Assembly: GCF_024519315.1 (NCBI RefSeq)
Contig: NZ_JANIIC010000003.1
Coordinates: 248,001 to 312,000, forward strand
Length of the DNA: 64,000 nucleotides
Origin: Streptomyces malaysiensis subsp. samsunensis
GTDB taxonomy: Bacteria; Actinomycetota; Actinomycetes; Streptomycetales; Streptomycetaceae
Direction: 5' to 3'
Both the position numbers and the translations under genes were made by a program. Shown here piece after piece: positions 15,480 through 23,873 of the stretch. Within the stretch, counting starts at the first letter, position 1. Every line of letters begins with the position of its first letter. The notes beneath the pieces were generated by a model, which made no database searches, was not told the origin of the DNA, and saw only the letters and a list, made by a program, of their open reading frames with translations.

Positions 15480-16667
15480 ATGCACACCACCGAGCACGAC
15501 TGGATCACCACGCCCATCACCGCGGACATCCTGCGGGGCGCCCTGGACCTGGAGCACACCGCGCACGGCGTACTGCCGCACCGGCTGCCCGCCTGGGCCC
15601 GCGCCCAGAACACCGACGGGCAGCTCGCCATGGCGGAGGCCCAGCCCTCCGGCGTACGGCTGGCCTTCCGTACCCGGGCCACCGCCGTCGAACTGGACAC
15701 ACTGCCCACCAAGCGGGTCTACGCGGGCGCCCCGCCCCGCCCGGACGGCGTGTACGACCTGCTCGTCGACGGCCGCCTGGCCGGGCAGTCCACAGTGACC
15801 GGCGGCAACACCCTGGCCATCGACCTGGCCACCGGGACCGCCGAGAACCACCCCGGCCCGGCGGGCACCGTCCGCTTCACCGATCTGCCCGACGCCGTCA
15901 AGAACGTCGAGATCTGGCTGCCGCACAACGAGACCACCGAGCTCGTCGCCCTGCGCACCGACGCCCCCGTCGAGCCCGTACCGGACCGGGGCCGCACGGT
16001 GTGGCTGCACCACGGCAGTTCGATCAGCCATGGCTCCGACGCCGCGAGCCCCACCGCCATCTGGCCCGCGCTCGCGGCCTCCCTCGGCGGCGTGGAGCTG
16101 ATCAACCTGGGCCTGGGCGGCAGCGCCCTGCTCGATCCGTTCACCGCCCGGACGATGCGGGACATCCCCGCCGACCTGATCAGCATCAAGATCGGCATCA
16201 ATCTGGTCAACGCCGATCTGATGCGGCTGCGCGCCTTCACCCCGGCGGTGCACGGCTTCCTCGACACGATCCGCGAGGGGCATCCCACCACGCCACTGCT
16301 GGTCGTCTCGCCCATCCTGTGCCCCATCCACGAGGACACGCCCGGCCCCGCGGCCTTCGACGTCAGCGCGCTCGGTGCCGGAAAGCTGCGGTTCCAGGCC
16401 ACCGGCGACCCCGCCGAGCGGGCCGCCGGGAAGCTGACGCTGCGCGTCATCCGGGAGGAGCTGTCGCGGATCGTCAAGCAGCGGGCGGCCGACGACCCCC
16501 ACCTCCACTACCTCGACGGCCTCGAACTCTACGGCGAGGCCGACGCCGCCGAGCTGCCGCTGCCCGACGAGCTCCACCCGGACGCGGCCACCCACCGCCG
16601 TATGGGGGAGCGTTTCGCCGCGCTGGCCTTCACCGCCGATGGTCCGTTCGCGGGCTACGGCGTCTGA
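15480..16667 (+). CDS. SGNH/GDSL-family hydrolase
   Basis: A 395-residue esterase-type enzyme with two parts. Residues about 1-165 form a beta-rich domain. From about residue 172 comes an SGNH hydrolase domain: block I is HGSSISHGSD with nucleophile Ser181, a glycine block is LINLGLGGSA, an asparagine block is GINLVNADL, and the Asp-His pair sits in DELHPD near the C-terminus. No signal peptide is visible, so it is likely cytoplasmic. Such two-domain members act as carbohydrate or lipid esterases; the substrate is unknown. It follows the TetR gene by 102 bases. Confidence 0.88.
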   Translation: MHTTEHDWITTPITADILRGALDLEHTAHGVLPHRLPAWARAQNTDGQLAMAEAQPSGVRLAFRTRATAVELDTLPTKRVYAGAPPRPDGVYDLLVDGRLAGQSTVTGGNTLAIDLATGTAENHPGPAGTVRFTDLPDAVKNVEIWLPHNETTELVALRTDAPVEPVPDRGRTVWLHHGSSISHGSDAASPTAIWPALAASLGGVELINLGLGGSALLDPFTARTMRDIPADLISIKIGINLVNADLMRLRAFTPAVHGFLDTIREGHPTTPLLVVSPILCPIHEDTPGPAAFDVSALGAGKLRFQATGDPAERAAGKLTLRVIREELSRIVKQRAADDPHLHYLDGLELYGEADAAELPLPDELHPDAATHRRMGERFAALAFTADGPFAGYGV

Positions 16668-16792
16668 CCCCGGGCTCCGTCCGGTACAACGAGAGGGTCC
16701 GGTCGCTCGACAGGAGGAAGCGGCGCGCCACAGGAGGAGGAAGCCGTGATGGTGGACGCGGAACAGCGGTGCCGCCGCGAGGGGCGGCGGTG

Positions 16793-17134
16793 ATGACGCC
16801 CGAGGTGTGGGTGCGGGTGAACAGCGCGGCGTTCGGCGGCCGCATGGTGCGCTCCGACACCATCGAGCAGGTCAGATGGGACCGGAAGACGCCCCAGCAT
16901 CTGATCCTGACCCTGCACAACGGCGACGAGGTCCATCAGGACGTGCGGGGCGGCGCGCCGATCGACGACATGGACGACGCCGAGGGCGACGACCTCGCCG
17001 AGCATCTGGTGAGCGCGATCGCGAGGGCCTCGGACCGGCCCGGTGGCCACATCCTGGATCTGAGGCGCGATGAGGCCACCGGACGCATGGGATGGTTCCG
17101 GACACCGCTGGTGGACAAGCCCTGGGCGGAGTGA
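16793..17134 (+). CDS. Conserved actinomycete protein of unknown function
   Basis: A 113-residue soluble, acidic protein that I do not recognise. The ATG at 16793 (GTG at 16790 is also in frame) opens a frame with strong third-position G/C bias, so it is likely a real gene. An upstream AGGAGGA motif lies too far away to settle the start. The middle reads TLHNGDEVHQDVRGGAPIDDMDDAEGDDLAEHLVSAI, an alternation of beta and helix with no catalytic motif. It precedes the phosphatase/fructosamine-kinase operon by about 76 bases on the same strand. Function cannot be assigned. Confidence 0.7.
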   Translation: MTPEVWVRVNSAAFGGRMVRSDTIEQVRWDRKTPQHLILTLHNGDEVHQDVRGGAPIDDMDDAEGDDLAEHLVSAIARASDRPGGHILDLRRDEATGRMGWFRTPLVDKPWAE

Positions 17135-17210
17135 GCGGGGCGCGGGCCCGGGGGTTCCCGGGCCGCCTGACCGCTGCGGTACCGCGGGGCCAGGCCCTAC
17201 CCTGGTGGCC

Positions 17211-17675
17211 GTGCACATCTGCTTTGTCTGCACCGGGAACATCTGCCGGTCGCCGTCCGCCGCGCTGGTCTTCGCCGAGCATCTGCGCCGGGCCGGCCTC
17301 GATGGCGCGGTACGGGTCAGCAGCGCCGGTATCGGCCCCTGGCACGCCGGTGAACCCATCGACGAACGGGCCGGGGCGCTGCTGGCCCGGCACGGCTACC
17401 CGGTCGGGCATGTCGCGGCCCAGATCGGCGCCGAGCACCGGGACGCCGAGCTGTTCCTGGCGATGGACCGCGGCCATGAGAAGGCGCTGCGGCGTCTGGT
17501 GGACGATCCGTCCCACATCAGAATGTTGCGGTCCTTCGACCCGGACGCGACCGGTGACCTGGATGTACCCGACCCGTACTACGGCGGCCCGGAGGGGTTC
17601 GACGAGGTGCTGGCCATGATCGAAGCCGCGGTGCCCGGCCTGCTGGGCTGGGTGCGCGAGCGCCTCGGCTCATGA
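17211..17675 (+). CDS. Low-molecular-weight protein-tyrosine-phosphatase family
   Basis: A 154-residue LMW phosphatase. The P-loop CTGNICRS places the nucleophile at Cys7 and the phosphate-binding arginine at Arg13, and the general acid is the Asp of DPYYGG near the C-terminus. The family removes phosphate from protein tyrosines or from sugar-phosphate adducts. The GTG at 17211 is used here; GTG at 17205, two codons earlier, is equally possible. Its stop overlaps the start of the fructosamine kinase gene (ATGA), indicating translational coupling. The pairing suggests a role in repair of glycated amines, by removing phosphate from fructosamine phosphates, rather than classic signalling. That role is inferred from context. 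Confidence 0.93.
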   Translation: MHICFVCTGNICRSPSAALVFAEHLRRAGLDGAVRVSSAGIGPWHAGEPIDERAGALLARHGYPVGHVAAQIGAEHRDAELFLAMDRGHEKALRRLVDDPSHIRMLRSFDPDATGDLDVPDPYYGGPEGFDEVLAMIEAAVPGLLGWVRERLGS

Positions 17676-18553
17676 GCGCCCGTCCGGCGGCCGGGACGGG
17701 CGAGGACCCCGGTGCCGCGGCGGCCCGGCTCACCGGCCGTCCGGTGACCCGCCGGCGGCCACTGTCCGCGACGCTCACCGAGGTCACCCTGGACGGCGGG
17801 CGGACGGTGATGGTCAAACGGGGTGACGGCCCCGGCGCGGTGCGGGCCGAGGCGGCCGGGCTGCGCTGGCTGGCCGCCGCGGACACGGTCCGCGTCCCGG
17901 CGGTGCACGGCCACGACCGGCACTGGCTGGTCACCGGCCAGGTGCCGGTCGGCCGGCCGAGCGCCCGGGCGGCGGCCCGGCTCGGCCGCGACCTGGCCGC
18001 CCTGCACACCGCCGGCGCGCCCGCGTTCGGTGCCCCGCCGCCCGACGGGCCCACGGACGCGTACATCGGGCTGGCCCCGATGCGCAACGTACCGGGCACC
18101 GACTGGCCGCACTGGTACGCCGAACACCGGGTGCTGCCCTATCTGCGCCGCGCCGTCGACGACGGCACGGTGGGCCGCGGCGAGGCCGAGTTGATCGAAC
18201 GCGCATGTGAGCGGCTGCCGGAGCTGGCCGGACCCGCCGAGCCGCCCGCCCGGCTGCACGGCGATCTGTGGAACGGCAATGTCCTGTGGGGCACCGACGG
18301 GCAGACGTGGCTGATCGACCCGGCCGCGCACGGCGGCCACCGGGAGACCGACCTGGCGATGCTCCACCTGTTCGGCTGCCCGCATCTCGACCGGGTGCTG
18401 GAGGGCTACCAGGAGGTGGCCCCGCTCGCCGCGGGCTGGGCCGACCGCGTCGGACTGCACCAGCTCTTCCCGCTGCTGGTGCACACCGTGCTGTTCGGCC
18501 GCGGCTACGCCGGGCAGGCGCTCACGGTGGCCCGGACGGCCCTGGCCCGGTGA
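17672..18553 (+). CDS. Fructosamine kinase family protein
   Basis: A 293-residue kinase of the fructosamine/ribulosamine-3-kinase family (protein-kinase-like fold). The nucleotide lysine lies in VMVKRG, the catalytic loop is HGDLWNGNVLW, and the metal-binding aspartate is in WLIDPAAHGGHRETDLAM, all characteristic of the family. These enzymes phosphorylate the C3 hydroxyl of ketosamines formed by glycation; the product decomposes and frees the amine. The gene overlaps the phosphatase gene by 4 bases, so both are expressed together. The downstream APH-like gene is convergent with 1 base between stops. Confidence 0.93.
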   Translation: MSARPAAGTGEDPGAAAARLTGRPVTRRRPLSATLTEVTLDGGRTVMVKRGDGPGAVRAEAAGLRWLAAADTVRVPAVHGHDRHWLVTGQVPVGRPSARAAARLGRDLAALHTAGAPAFGAPPPDGPTDAYIGLAPMRNVPGTDWPHWYAEHRVLPYLRRAVDDGTVGRGEAELIERACERLPELAGPAEPPARLHGDLWNGNVLWGTDGQTWLIDPAAHGGHRETDLAMLHLFGCPHLDRVLEGYQEVAPLAAGWADRVGLHQLFPLLVHTVLFGRGYAGQALTVARTALAR

Positions 18554-18554
18554 G

Positions 18555-19475
18555 CTACCGCAGCTCCTCGCGCAGCCCTTCCAGAGCGGTGTGGTCGTCA
18601 TCCGTGCCGGTGTGCGGGGCGGCGAACCAGTGCGCGTACTCGACGATCTCGGAGAGGCGCCAGTCCAGGGCGAAGAGCTCCACCATCGCCGGGTCGGGGC
18701 GCAGCCGGTCGCCCGCCCCGGCCTCGATCAGATCCGCGTAGTCCCGCTCCCGTGGCGCGAGGGCCAGCGACTCCCAGTCGACCAGCTTCAGCCCGCGCGC
18801 GCCCACGACCTGGTTGCCGTTGTGCGGCTCGCCATGGGTCGGCACCCACGTCTCCCGGCGGGAGAGGGCGAGGTCCGCGAGTTCGAGGTAGCGGTCCGTC
18901 CAGCGGGCGATCGCGGCATCGTGTGCGGCGATCGCGGCCCGCGCCTCCTCCCCCAGCGGTCCTGACGTCCAGGGCCGGGCGGTCCGCGCCCGCAACTCCT
19001 CGGCGAACTCCGGGCCGACCCGCGGGGTCCACTGCCGCAGCCCGGGTGGCGGCGCGGCGCGGTGCAGCGCGGCCAGGGCGGCCTCGACCTCACGGACGTG
19101 GCGGGGCCCGCGCGCCTCCTCCTCGGTGGGGCTCCGCCCGTCCAGCCACGGCGTCACGCTCAGCGCGCCCGCCCCGACGCCGACGGTGAACCGGCCGGAC
19201 GACCGGGCGGGCAACGGCGCGCACACCACGCCCACACCGCCTGCGGCCAGCGCCGCCGCCCCCGCGTAGGCGGCCTCCAGCGTCGCCGCGGTGTGCCGCG
19301 GCTCCAGCTGGTCCAACGTCACGAACAAGACTGTGCCGCCACCGGCCACCACCCGCCAGTGGTGGGCGCCGAAACCCCAGGGCAGATACGCGACTTCGGC
19401 GACATCGGGCAGCCAGTGGGCGGCGACGGCATGCGCGATCGCTTCGTCGCCGATGAAGGAGGGACGGGAGAGCAC
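18555..19475 (-). CDS. Aminoglycoside-phosphotransferase-like kinase
   Basis: A 306-residue member of the APH/choline-kinase superfamily. The catalytic loop reads HGEPHNGNQ, with glutamate where most family members have aspartate (HGD). The metal-binding segment DWESLALAPRERDYADL is intact. HGEPH-type loops are common in uncharacterised actinomycete relatives, so the enzyme may still be active. Resistance to an aminoglycoside cannot be inferred. It lies tail-to-tail with the fructosamine kinase gene, with a single base between the stops, and its start is 116 bases from the divergent EEP-fold gene. Confidence 0.85.
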   Translation of the reverse strand: MLSRPSFIGDEAIAHAVAAHWLPDVAEVAYLPWGFGAHHWRVVAGGGTVLFVTLDQLEPRHTAATLEAAYAGAAALAAGGVGVVCAPLPARSSGRFTVGVGAGALSVTPWLDGRSPTEEEARGPRHVREVEAALAALHRAAPPPGLRQWTPRVGPEFAEELRARTARPWTSGPLGEEARAAIAAHDAAIARWTDRYLELADLALSRRETWVPTHGEPHNGNQVVGARGLKLVDWESLALAPRERDYADLIEAGAGDRLRPDPAMVELFALDWRLSEIVEYAHWFAAPHTGTDDDHTALEGLREELR

Positions 19476-19591
19476 GAGATCCGATCCTAGGCAGCGAGCG
19501 GGCCGCCGTCACCGGAATTTCGCCGCTCACCGCCCAAACCGATTCGCCCGGTGGCTCGTCTTGGAAGGCGAGGTCGAACGGATGGGAAGCC

Positions 19592-20629
19592 ATGGTGGAG
19601 CGGGTGGACAGCGGTGCGACGCCGCCGGTGCGGGCGGCAGCGCCTCGGCGGGCGGGGCGCTGGGTGGTGCGGTGGACTCGGGGCGAGGACGCCCGGGGCC
19701 GGTCGGCCTGGACGCGGGGGCGGGTGCTCGCCGTACTGGCCATGCTGCTGGCCGGGCTGCTGGCGTTCCACCGGGCGGTGCCCAACTCCGTGGGGCGGCT
19801 GGGCAGTTTGCTGGAAGCGTTCCTGCCGTGGCTCGGCCTGGTGGTCGTGGTGCTGCTCGGCCTGGCGCTGCTGCGCCGTTCGGCCATCGCCCTGGTGGCC
19901 CTGCTCCTGCCGGTGACGGCCTGGACGTACCTCTTCGGCGGGCTGTTCCTGCCCGGGCCGGAACCGGGCGCCCATGACCTGGTCGTGGTGCAGCACAACG
20001 TCAGCGATGAGAACACCGACCCGGCGGGGACGGCCCGCGCCCTGGCCGACGCCGGGCCCGATCTCATCGCGCTGGAGGAACTGGTGCCCACGGCGCTGCC
20101 GGTCTACGAGAAGACCCTCGCCCGGGACTACCCGTACCACGCCGTCCGGGGGACCGTCGGGCTCTGGTCGAAGCATCCGCTCACCGATGCCCGGCCGTTG
20201 GACATCAAACCCCGGGGGATCACGGAGGCATGGAATCGCGGACTGCGGGCCGCCGTCCACACACCGCGCGGCGAGATCGCGGCGTATGTCGCGCATCTGC
20301 CCTCGGTCCGCGTCCGGGCGAGCGGCCTCGCGTCCTCCTGGCGTGACGAGAGCGCCGGCCTGCTGGGCAGGGCCATCGCCGCGGAGAGGCGGGATCCGGT
20401 GATCCTGCTGGGCGACCTCAACGGCACGGTCGACGACCGCGGGCTGGCGCCGCTGACGTCTCGGATGAACGTGGCGGAGCGGGGCTTCTCCTTCAGCTTC
20501 CCGGCGGGCTTCCCGCTGGCCCGGATCGACCAGGTCATGGCCCGCTCGGCGACCGTCGGCCACATCCGCGCCCTGCCCGCCACCGGCAGCGACCATCTGC
20601 CGGTCGCGGCGCGGATCACACTGGACTGA
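19592..20629 (+). CDS. Membrane-anchored endonuclease/exonuclease/phosphatase-family hydrolase
   Basis: A 345-residue protein with three N-terminal membrane segments (about residues 44-60, 72-92 and 96-118) followed by an EEP-fold catalytic domain. Its metal and catalytic motifs are visible: VVQHNVSDEN, a glutamate in LIALEELV, GDLN in ILLGDLNGT and SDH in TGSDHLPV. The catalytic domain would face outside the cell. Relatives cleave phosphodiesters in nucleic acids, phospholipids or inositol phosphates; here the substrate is unknown. Just after the stop begins a remnant of an unrelated dehydrogenase gene. Confidence 0.88.
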   Translation: MVERVDSGATPPVRAAAPRRAGRWVVRWTRGEDARGRSAWTRGRVLAVLAMLLAGLLAFHRAVPNSVGRLGSLLEAFLPWLGLVVVVLLGLALLRRSAIALVALLLPVTAWTYLFGGLFLPGPEPGAHDLVVVQHNVSDENTDPAGTARALADAGPDLIALEELVPTALPVYEKTLARDYPYHAVRGTVGLWSKHPLTDARPLDIKPRGITEAWNRGLRAAVHTPRGEIAAYVAHLPSVRVRASGLASSWRDESAGLLGRAIAAERRDPVILLGDLNGTVDDRGLAPLTSRMNVAERGFSFSFPAGFPLARIDQVMARSATVGHIRALPATGSDHLPVAARITLD

Positions 20630-20634
20630 CGGGC

Positions 20635-21036
20635 TACTGGGCGGACGAGGTCCGCTCGGTAGCCGGGGGACCTCCGGTGAGTGTGGCGTTCGACCCGATC
20701 GGCGGGAAGCCGGCGGAGCGCCTGCTGGACCTGTTGGCGCCGGGCGGGAAGCTGGTCGGTTACGGGCTGGTCGCCGAGGAGCCGATCTCGGTGCACGCGT
20801 CGACGCCGCTGAGCAAGTCGCTGACGCTGCGGGGCGAGAAAGTCGTCGGCCGGTGGCCGACCGAGGCGTCCGCCGAGAGGCGGGCCTCGGACGTGGCCAC
20901 CGCGAAGCGGCTCGCGCCGGGGCTCACGGACCAGTTCGACGTGGCCGCCACGTATGGCCCCGACGGGCTGACCGACGCCGTGGAGCACGCGGTACGGCCC
21001 GGCAAGGTCGGCACCGTCCTCATCCGCCCCTGCCAG
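20635..21036 (+). pseudogene. Remnant of a medium-chain dehydrogenase/quinone oxidoreductase gene
   Basis: In-frame codons encode about 130 residues matching the C-terminal half of MDR-superfamily NAD(P)-dependent oxidoreductases: SVAFDPIGGKPAERLLDLL, LVGYGLVAEEP, and the closing VEHAVRPGKVGTVLIRP. The N-terminal catalytic domain and the start of the nucleotide-binding domain (about 200 residues) are absent. Upstream lies the intact EEP-fold gene. The frame has also lost its stop and stays open into the following secreted-protein gene at 21157. It is a truncated pseudogene. Confidence 0.8.
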
Positions 21037-21156
21037 CCGCCGCCACCGCCGCGGCCGGGACACCGCACCACGGTCAGGCACCTCCTCGGGAACGGTCCCG
21101 GGACCCGCGGGTTAGAAAAGCCGCGCACGAGTTCCCCGACACAGGAGGTCCAACTG

Positions 21157-21528
21157 ATGGGTACCGGTATGCGCTGGAGGACCGCGACGGCCGCGGTGAC
21201 CACGACTCTGGCGGGCACGCTGGGACTCGGCCTGATGTCACCGGTGGCGCACGCCGCCGGCCACGGGCCCTGCTACGACGGGCGGTGCAAGACCACCGTG
21301 TCGAGGCCCACGAGCATCAAGGTCGACAGCCACCGGTTCGGGTTCGGGAAGCTGCGGATCACCCACATCAGCTCCCGGTCCGTGAAGATGTCGGCCACCA
21401 CGACGGGCGGCGCGCGCCTGAGCGGCAGCACCAGTCCGGGCGGCACCGTCAGGCTCAACAACCTGAGCATTCGGGTGCAGTCGGCCTCCGGACACAAGGC
21501 CAAGCTCGTCCTGACACCCGCGTCCTGA
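21157..21528 (+). CDS. Small secreted protein with Sec signal peptide
   Basis: A 123-residue protein of unknown function. The start is the ATG at 21157, preceded by AGGAGG at 21143-21148. Residues 1-32 form a signal peptide: basic RWR, a hydrophobic core, then SPVAHA before the cut. The mature protein has one cysteine pair (CYDGRC) and a serine/threonine-rich beta-type sequence (TTTGGARLSGSTSPGGTVRLNNLSIRV). The open frame extends upstream through the dehydrogenase remnant, but the ribosome site and signal peptide show where the real gene begins. A strong hairpin at 21555-21603 follows. Confidence 0.82.
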   Translation: MGTGMRWRTATAAVTTTLAGTLGLGLMSPVAHAAGHGPCYDGRCKTTVSRPTSIKVDSHRFGFGKLRITHISSRSVKMSATTTGGARLSGSTSPGGTVRLNNLSIRVQSASGHKAKLVLTPAS

Positions 21529-21554
21529 CGCCCCGTCCGCCCTCATGGCGGACC

Positions 21555-21603
21555 CGTCGTCGGAGCCCCGGCGCATCCGTTCCGCGCCGGGGCTCCGACG
21601 ACG
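21555..21603. terminator. Strong hairpin terminator after the secreted-protein gene
   Basis: Arms at 21555-21574 and 21584-21603 form a perfect 20-base stem (the inner part is GGAGCCCCGGCGC against its complement) around a 9-base loop. It lies 26 bases after the stop. There is no U tract, as is usual for Streptomyces terminators. Confidence 0.8.
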
Positions 21604-21694
21604 AGCGGCGGCAGGCGGGACGCCTCCGCTGCTGTCCGTGCACGGCCCCTGGGCCACCACCGGACAGCCGATCAACTATGTTCGGCGGGGCGCC

Positions 21695-21961
21695 TCACCG
21701 TGGCGCGTCCGCCTCCTCGACGGCCGCGGCGCGCAGCGCCTCGGCGACGCGTGCCGTCGCTTCATCGGGCGGATCGGGGAGCCGGGCGAGGACGAGGCGG
21801 CGCTGCTCCCGTGGGCCGCCGCGCACGGGCAGGATGCGTACTCCCTCGGGGGCGGCCGGGGCGAGCGAGGCCCCGACCGTGGTGAGGCCGCAGCCCGCGG
21901 CGACCAGGCTGAGCTTGGCCAGCCAGTCACGGGTGGTGTGGACGATCTCGGGCCGAGCCGC
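21695..21961 (-). pseudogene. 3' fragment of a LysR-family regulator gene
   Basis: On the minus strand about 88 codons up to the TGA at 21695-21697 encode the C-terminus of a LysR substrate-binding domain. Key stretches are IVHTTRDWLAKLSLVAAGCGL and then VRILPVRGGPREQRRLVLARLP. The N-terminal helix-turn-helix and most of the effector domain, about 200 residues, are missing. The homology stops at about 21955-21961, exactly where the truncated otnK gene begins on the other strand, so both lost their 5' ends in one event. It cannot encode a DNA-binding protein. Confidence 0.82.
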
Positions 21962-21963
21962 CG

Positions 21964-23145
21964 GTGGACGCGGACGCCGTGGTCATCGCACTCAAGTCGC
22001 GGACCGTTCCGGCCGCCGACGCGGTCGACGCGTCGCTGCGGGCCCTCGCCCGGCTGCGCGCCGCGGGCGCCGAGCAGATCTACTTCAAGTACTGCTCCAC
22101 CTTCGACTCGACACCGGCCGGCAACATCGGACCGGTCACCGAGGCCCTGATGGACGCGCTCGGCACCGGCTTCACGATCGCGACACCTGCGTTCCCCGAC
22201 AACGGGCGCACGGTCTTCAAGGGCCATCTCTTCGTCGGCGATGTGCTGCTCAGCGAGAGTGGTATGCGCCACCATCCGCTCACCCCGATGACCGACCCCG
22301 ATCTGGTCTCGGTCCTCGGTGCGCAGACCACACGGGCGGTCGGCCTGATCGACCATACGGTCGTCGGCCGCGACGCCGAGGCGGTCCGGGCCCGGATCGA
22401 CGAACTGCGCGAGCAGGGGGTCGGAATCGCCATCGCCGACGCCGTCTCCAACGACGATCTGCTGCGCCTCGGCGCGGCGGTCCAGGGGATGCCCCTGGTG
22501 ACGGCGGGCTCGGGCCTGGCCATCGGCCTGCCCGCGAACTGGGGGTTCACACCGTCCGGGGCCGCCGCGCGGCTGCAACCGCCGAGTGGCCACCAAGCCG
22601 TCATCTCCGGATCGGTCTCCGCCGCCACCCATCAGCAGGTCCTGGAGTTCCTGCGCGGTGGCCGGCCCGCGTTCCGCGTGGATCCGCTGCGTGTCGCGGC
22701 CGGTGAGGACGTGGCGGGCCAGGCCCTCGCCTTCGCCGAGCCGCGGCTGGCCGACGGGCCTGTCCTCTTCTACTCCACCGAGCCGCCCGAGGCGGTCCGG
22801 ACCGTCCAGAGCAGACTCGGCGCCGCCGAGGCCGGCGAACTCGTGGAGCGGACCCTGGCCCGCGTGGCCCAGGGCCTGGTGGAGCGCGGTGTCCGGCAAC
22901 TCGTCGTCGCCGGGGGCGAAACCTCGGGAGCGGTCGTCCGGGCGCTCGGCATCACCGGGCTGCGGATCGGCCCGCAGATCGACCCCGGTGTGCCCTGGTG
23001 CGCGGCGGCGCTTCCCGACGGCGACACGCTCCGGCTTCCCGGCGGTGACACGCTCCACATCACGCTGAAGTCCGGCAACTTCGGCGGCCCCGGCTTCTTC
23101 ACCGACTCGTTCGCCCTGCTCGGCCCCGACCGGGAGACCTCATGA
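21964..23145 (+). pseudogene. otnK: 3-oxo-tetronate kinase OtnK, N-terminally truncated
   Basis: OtnK (DUF1537 family) phosphorylates 3-oxo-tetronate to the 4-phosphate in four-carbon sugar-acid catabolism. The visible 393 residues start at VVIALKSRT and continue with FKYCSTFDSTPAGNIGP, LFVGDVLLSESGM, VTAGSGLAIGL, AGGETSG and ALKSGNFG-type LKSGNFGGPGFF, all diagnostic. Known members begin about 40 residues earlier with an IADDFTGATD-type acidic motif that helps bind the sugar acid, and that part is absent. A GTG at 21964 could still start translation, but I see no clear ribosome site, and the protein would lack this motif, so it is probably inactive. The stop overlaps otnC by 4 bases (ATGA). 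Confidence 0.85.
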
Positions 23146-23819
23146 CGACCGGGCTCCCCCACACCGCCGTGGACAGGGCGCGCGACGAGATCGTCCGGGT
23201 GGGTACGAGCCTGTTCAACAGGGGCTATGTCCACGCCGGCGCCGGGAACATCAGCGCCAGGGTCGGCAACGGCCATCTGATCACCCCCACCGACGCCGCC
23301 CTGGGTTTTCTCGATCGCCACCGCCTGGCGCTGGTGGACGCCAACGGCGAGCGGATCGCGGGCGACCGCGCGAGCAAGACCCTGACGCTCCATCGACGCG
23401 TCTACGCGGCCGACCCCACGGCCGGGTTCGTCATCCACACCCACTCCACCCATCTGGTCGCGCTCACCCTGGCCGGTGTGTGGAGCCAGGACGATGTGCT
23501 CCCGCCCATCACGCCCTACTTCGTGATGAAGGTGGGGCATGTCCCGCTCATCCCCTACCACCGGCCCGGCGACCCGCGCGTGGCCGATCTGGTGACCGCC
23601 CGGATCGCCGACCGCCTGGCGAGCCACACCCCGATCCGGGCCGTCCTGCTCGAGCGGCTCGGCCCCGTGGTGTGGGGCCCGGACGCGGCCGCCGCCCTCG
23701 CCGTCCTCGAAGAACTCGAGGAAACGGCACGTCTCTGGCTCCTGACCGACCGTCGGCCCGGGCCTCTCACCACCGACGCCATCGGCGAGCTGAGGTCCGC
23801 CTTCGGCGCCGCTTGGTGA
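23142..23819 (+). CDS. otnC: 3-oxo-tetronate 4-phosphate decarboxylase OtnC (class II aldolase family)
   Basis: A 225-residue class II aldolase/adducin-family enzyme. In the established pathway OtnC decarboxylates 3-oxo-tetronate 4-phosphate to dihydroxyacetone phosphate. The zinc-ligand motif IHTHSTH is intact, GNISARVGNGHLITPT near the N-terminus is the phosphate-binding start of the family, and LERLGPVVWG follows further on. It overlaps the truncated otnK gene by 4 bases and precedes the MFS transporter gene by 54 bases, within the sugar-acid operon. The sequence itself looks intact even though the kinase supplying its substrate is damaged. Confidence 0.88.
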   Translation: MTTGLPHTAVDRARDEIVRVGTSLFNRGYVHAGAGNISARVGNGHLITPTDAALGFLDRHRLALVDANGERIAGDRASKTLTLHRRVYAADPTAGFVIHTHSTHLVALTLAGVWSQDDVLPPITPYFVMKVGHVPLIPYHRPGDPRVADLVTARIADRLASHTPIRAVLLERLGPVVWGPDAAAALAVLEELEETARLWLLTDRRPGPLTTDAIGELRSAFGAAW

Positions 23820-23873
23820 CCTGTCTCCCCCTCCCCGCCGCAGAATCCCCTGAGCCGCACAAAGGATTCCGTC

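Noticed and set aside
18555-19475. Aminoglycoside resistance gene
   Set aside because: The protein belongs to the APH superfamily, but its HGE loop and lack of close similarity to known resistance enzymes do not support that claim.
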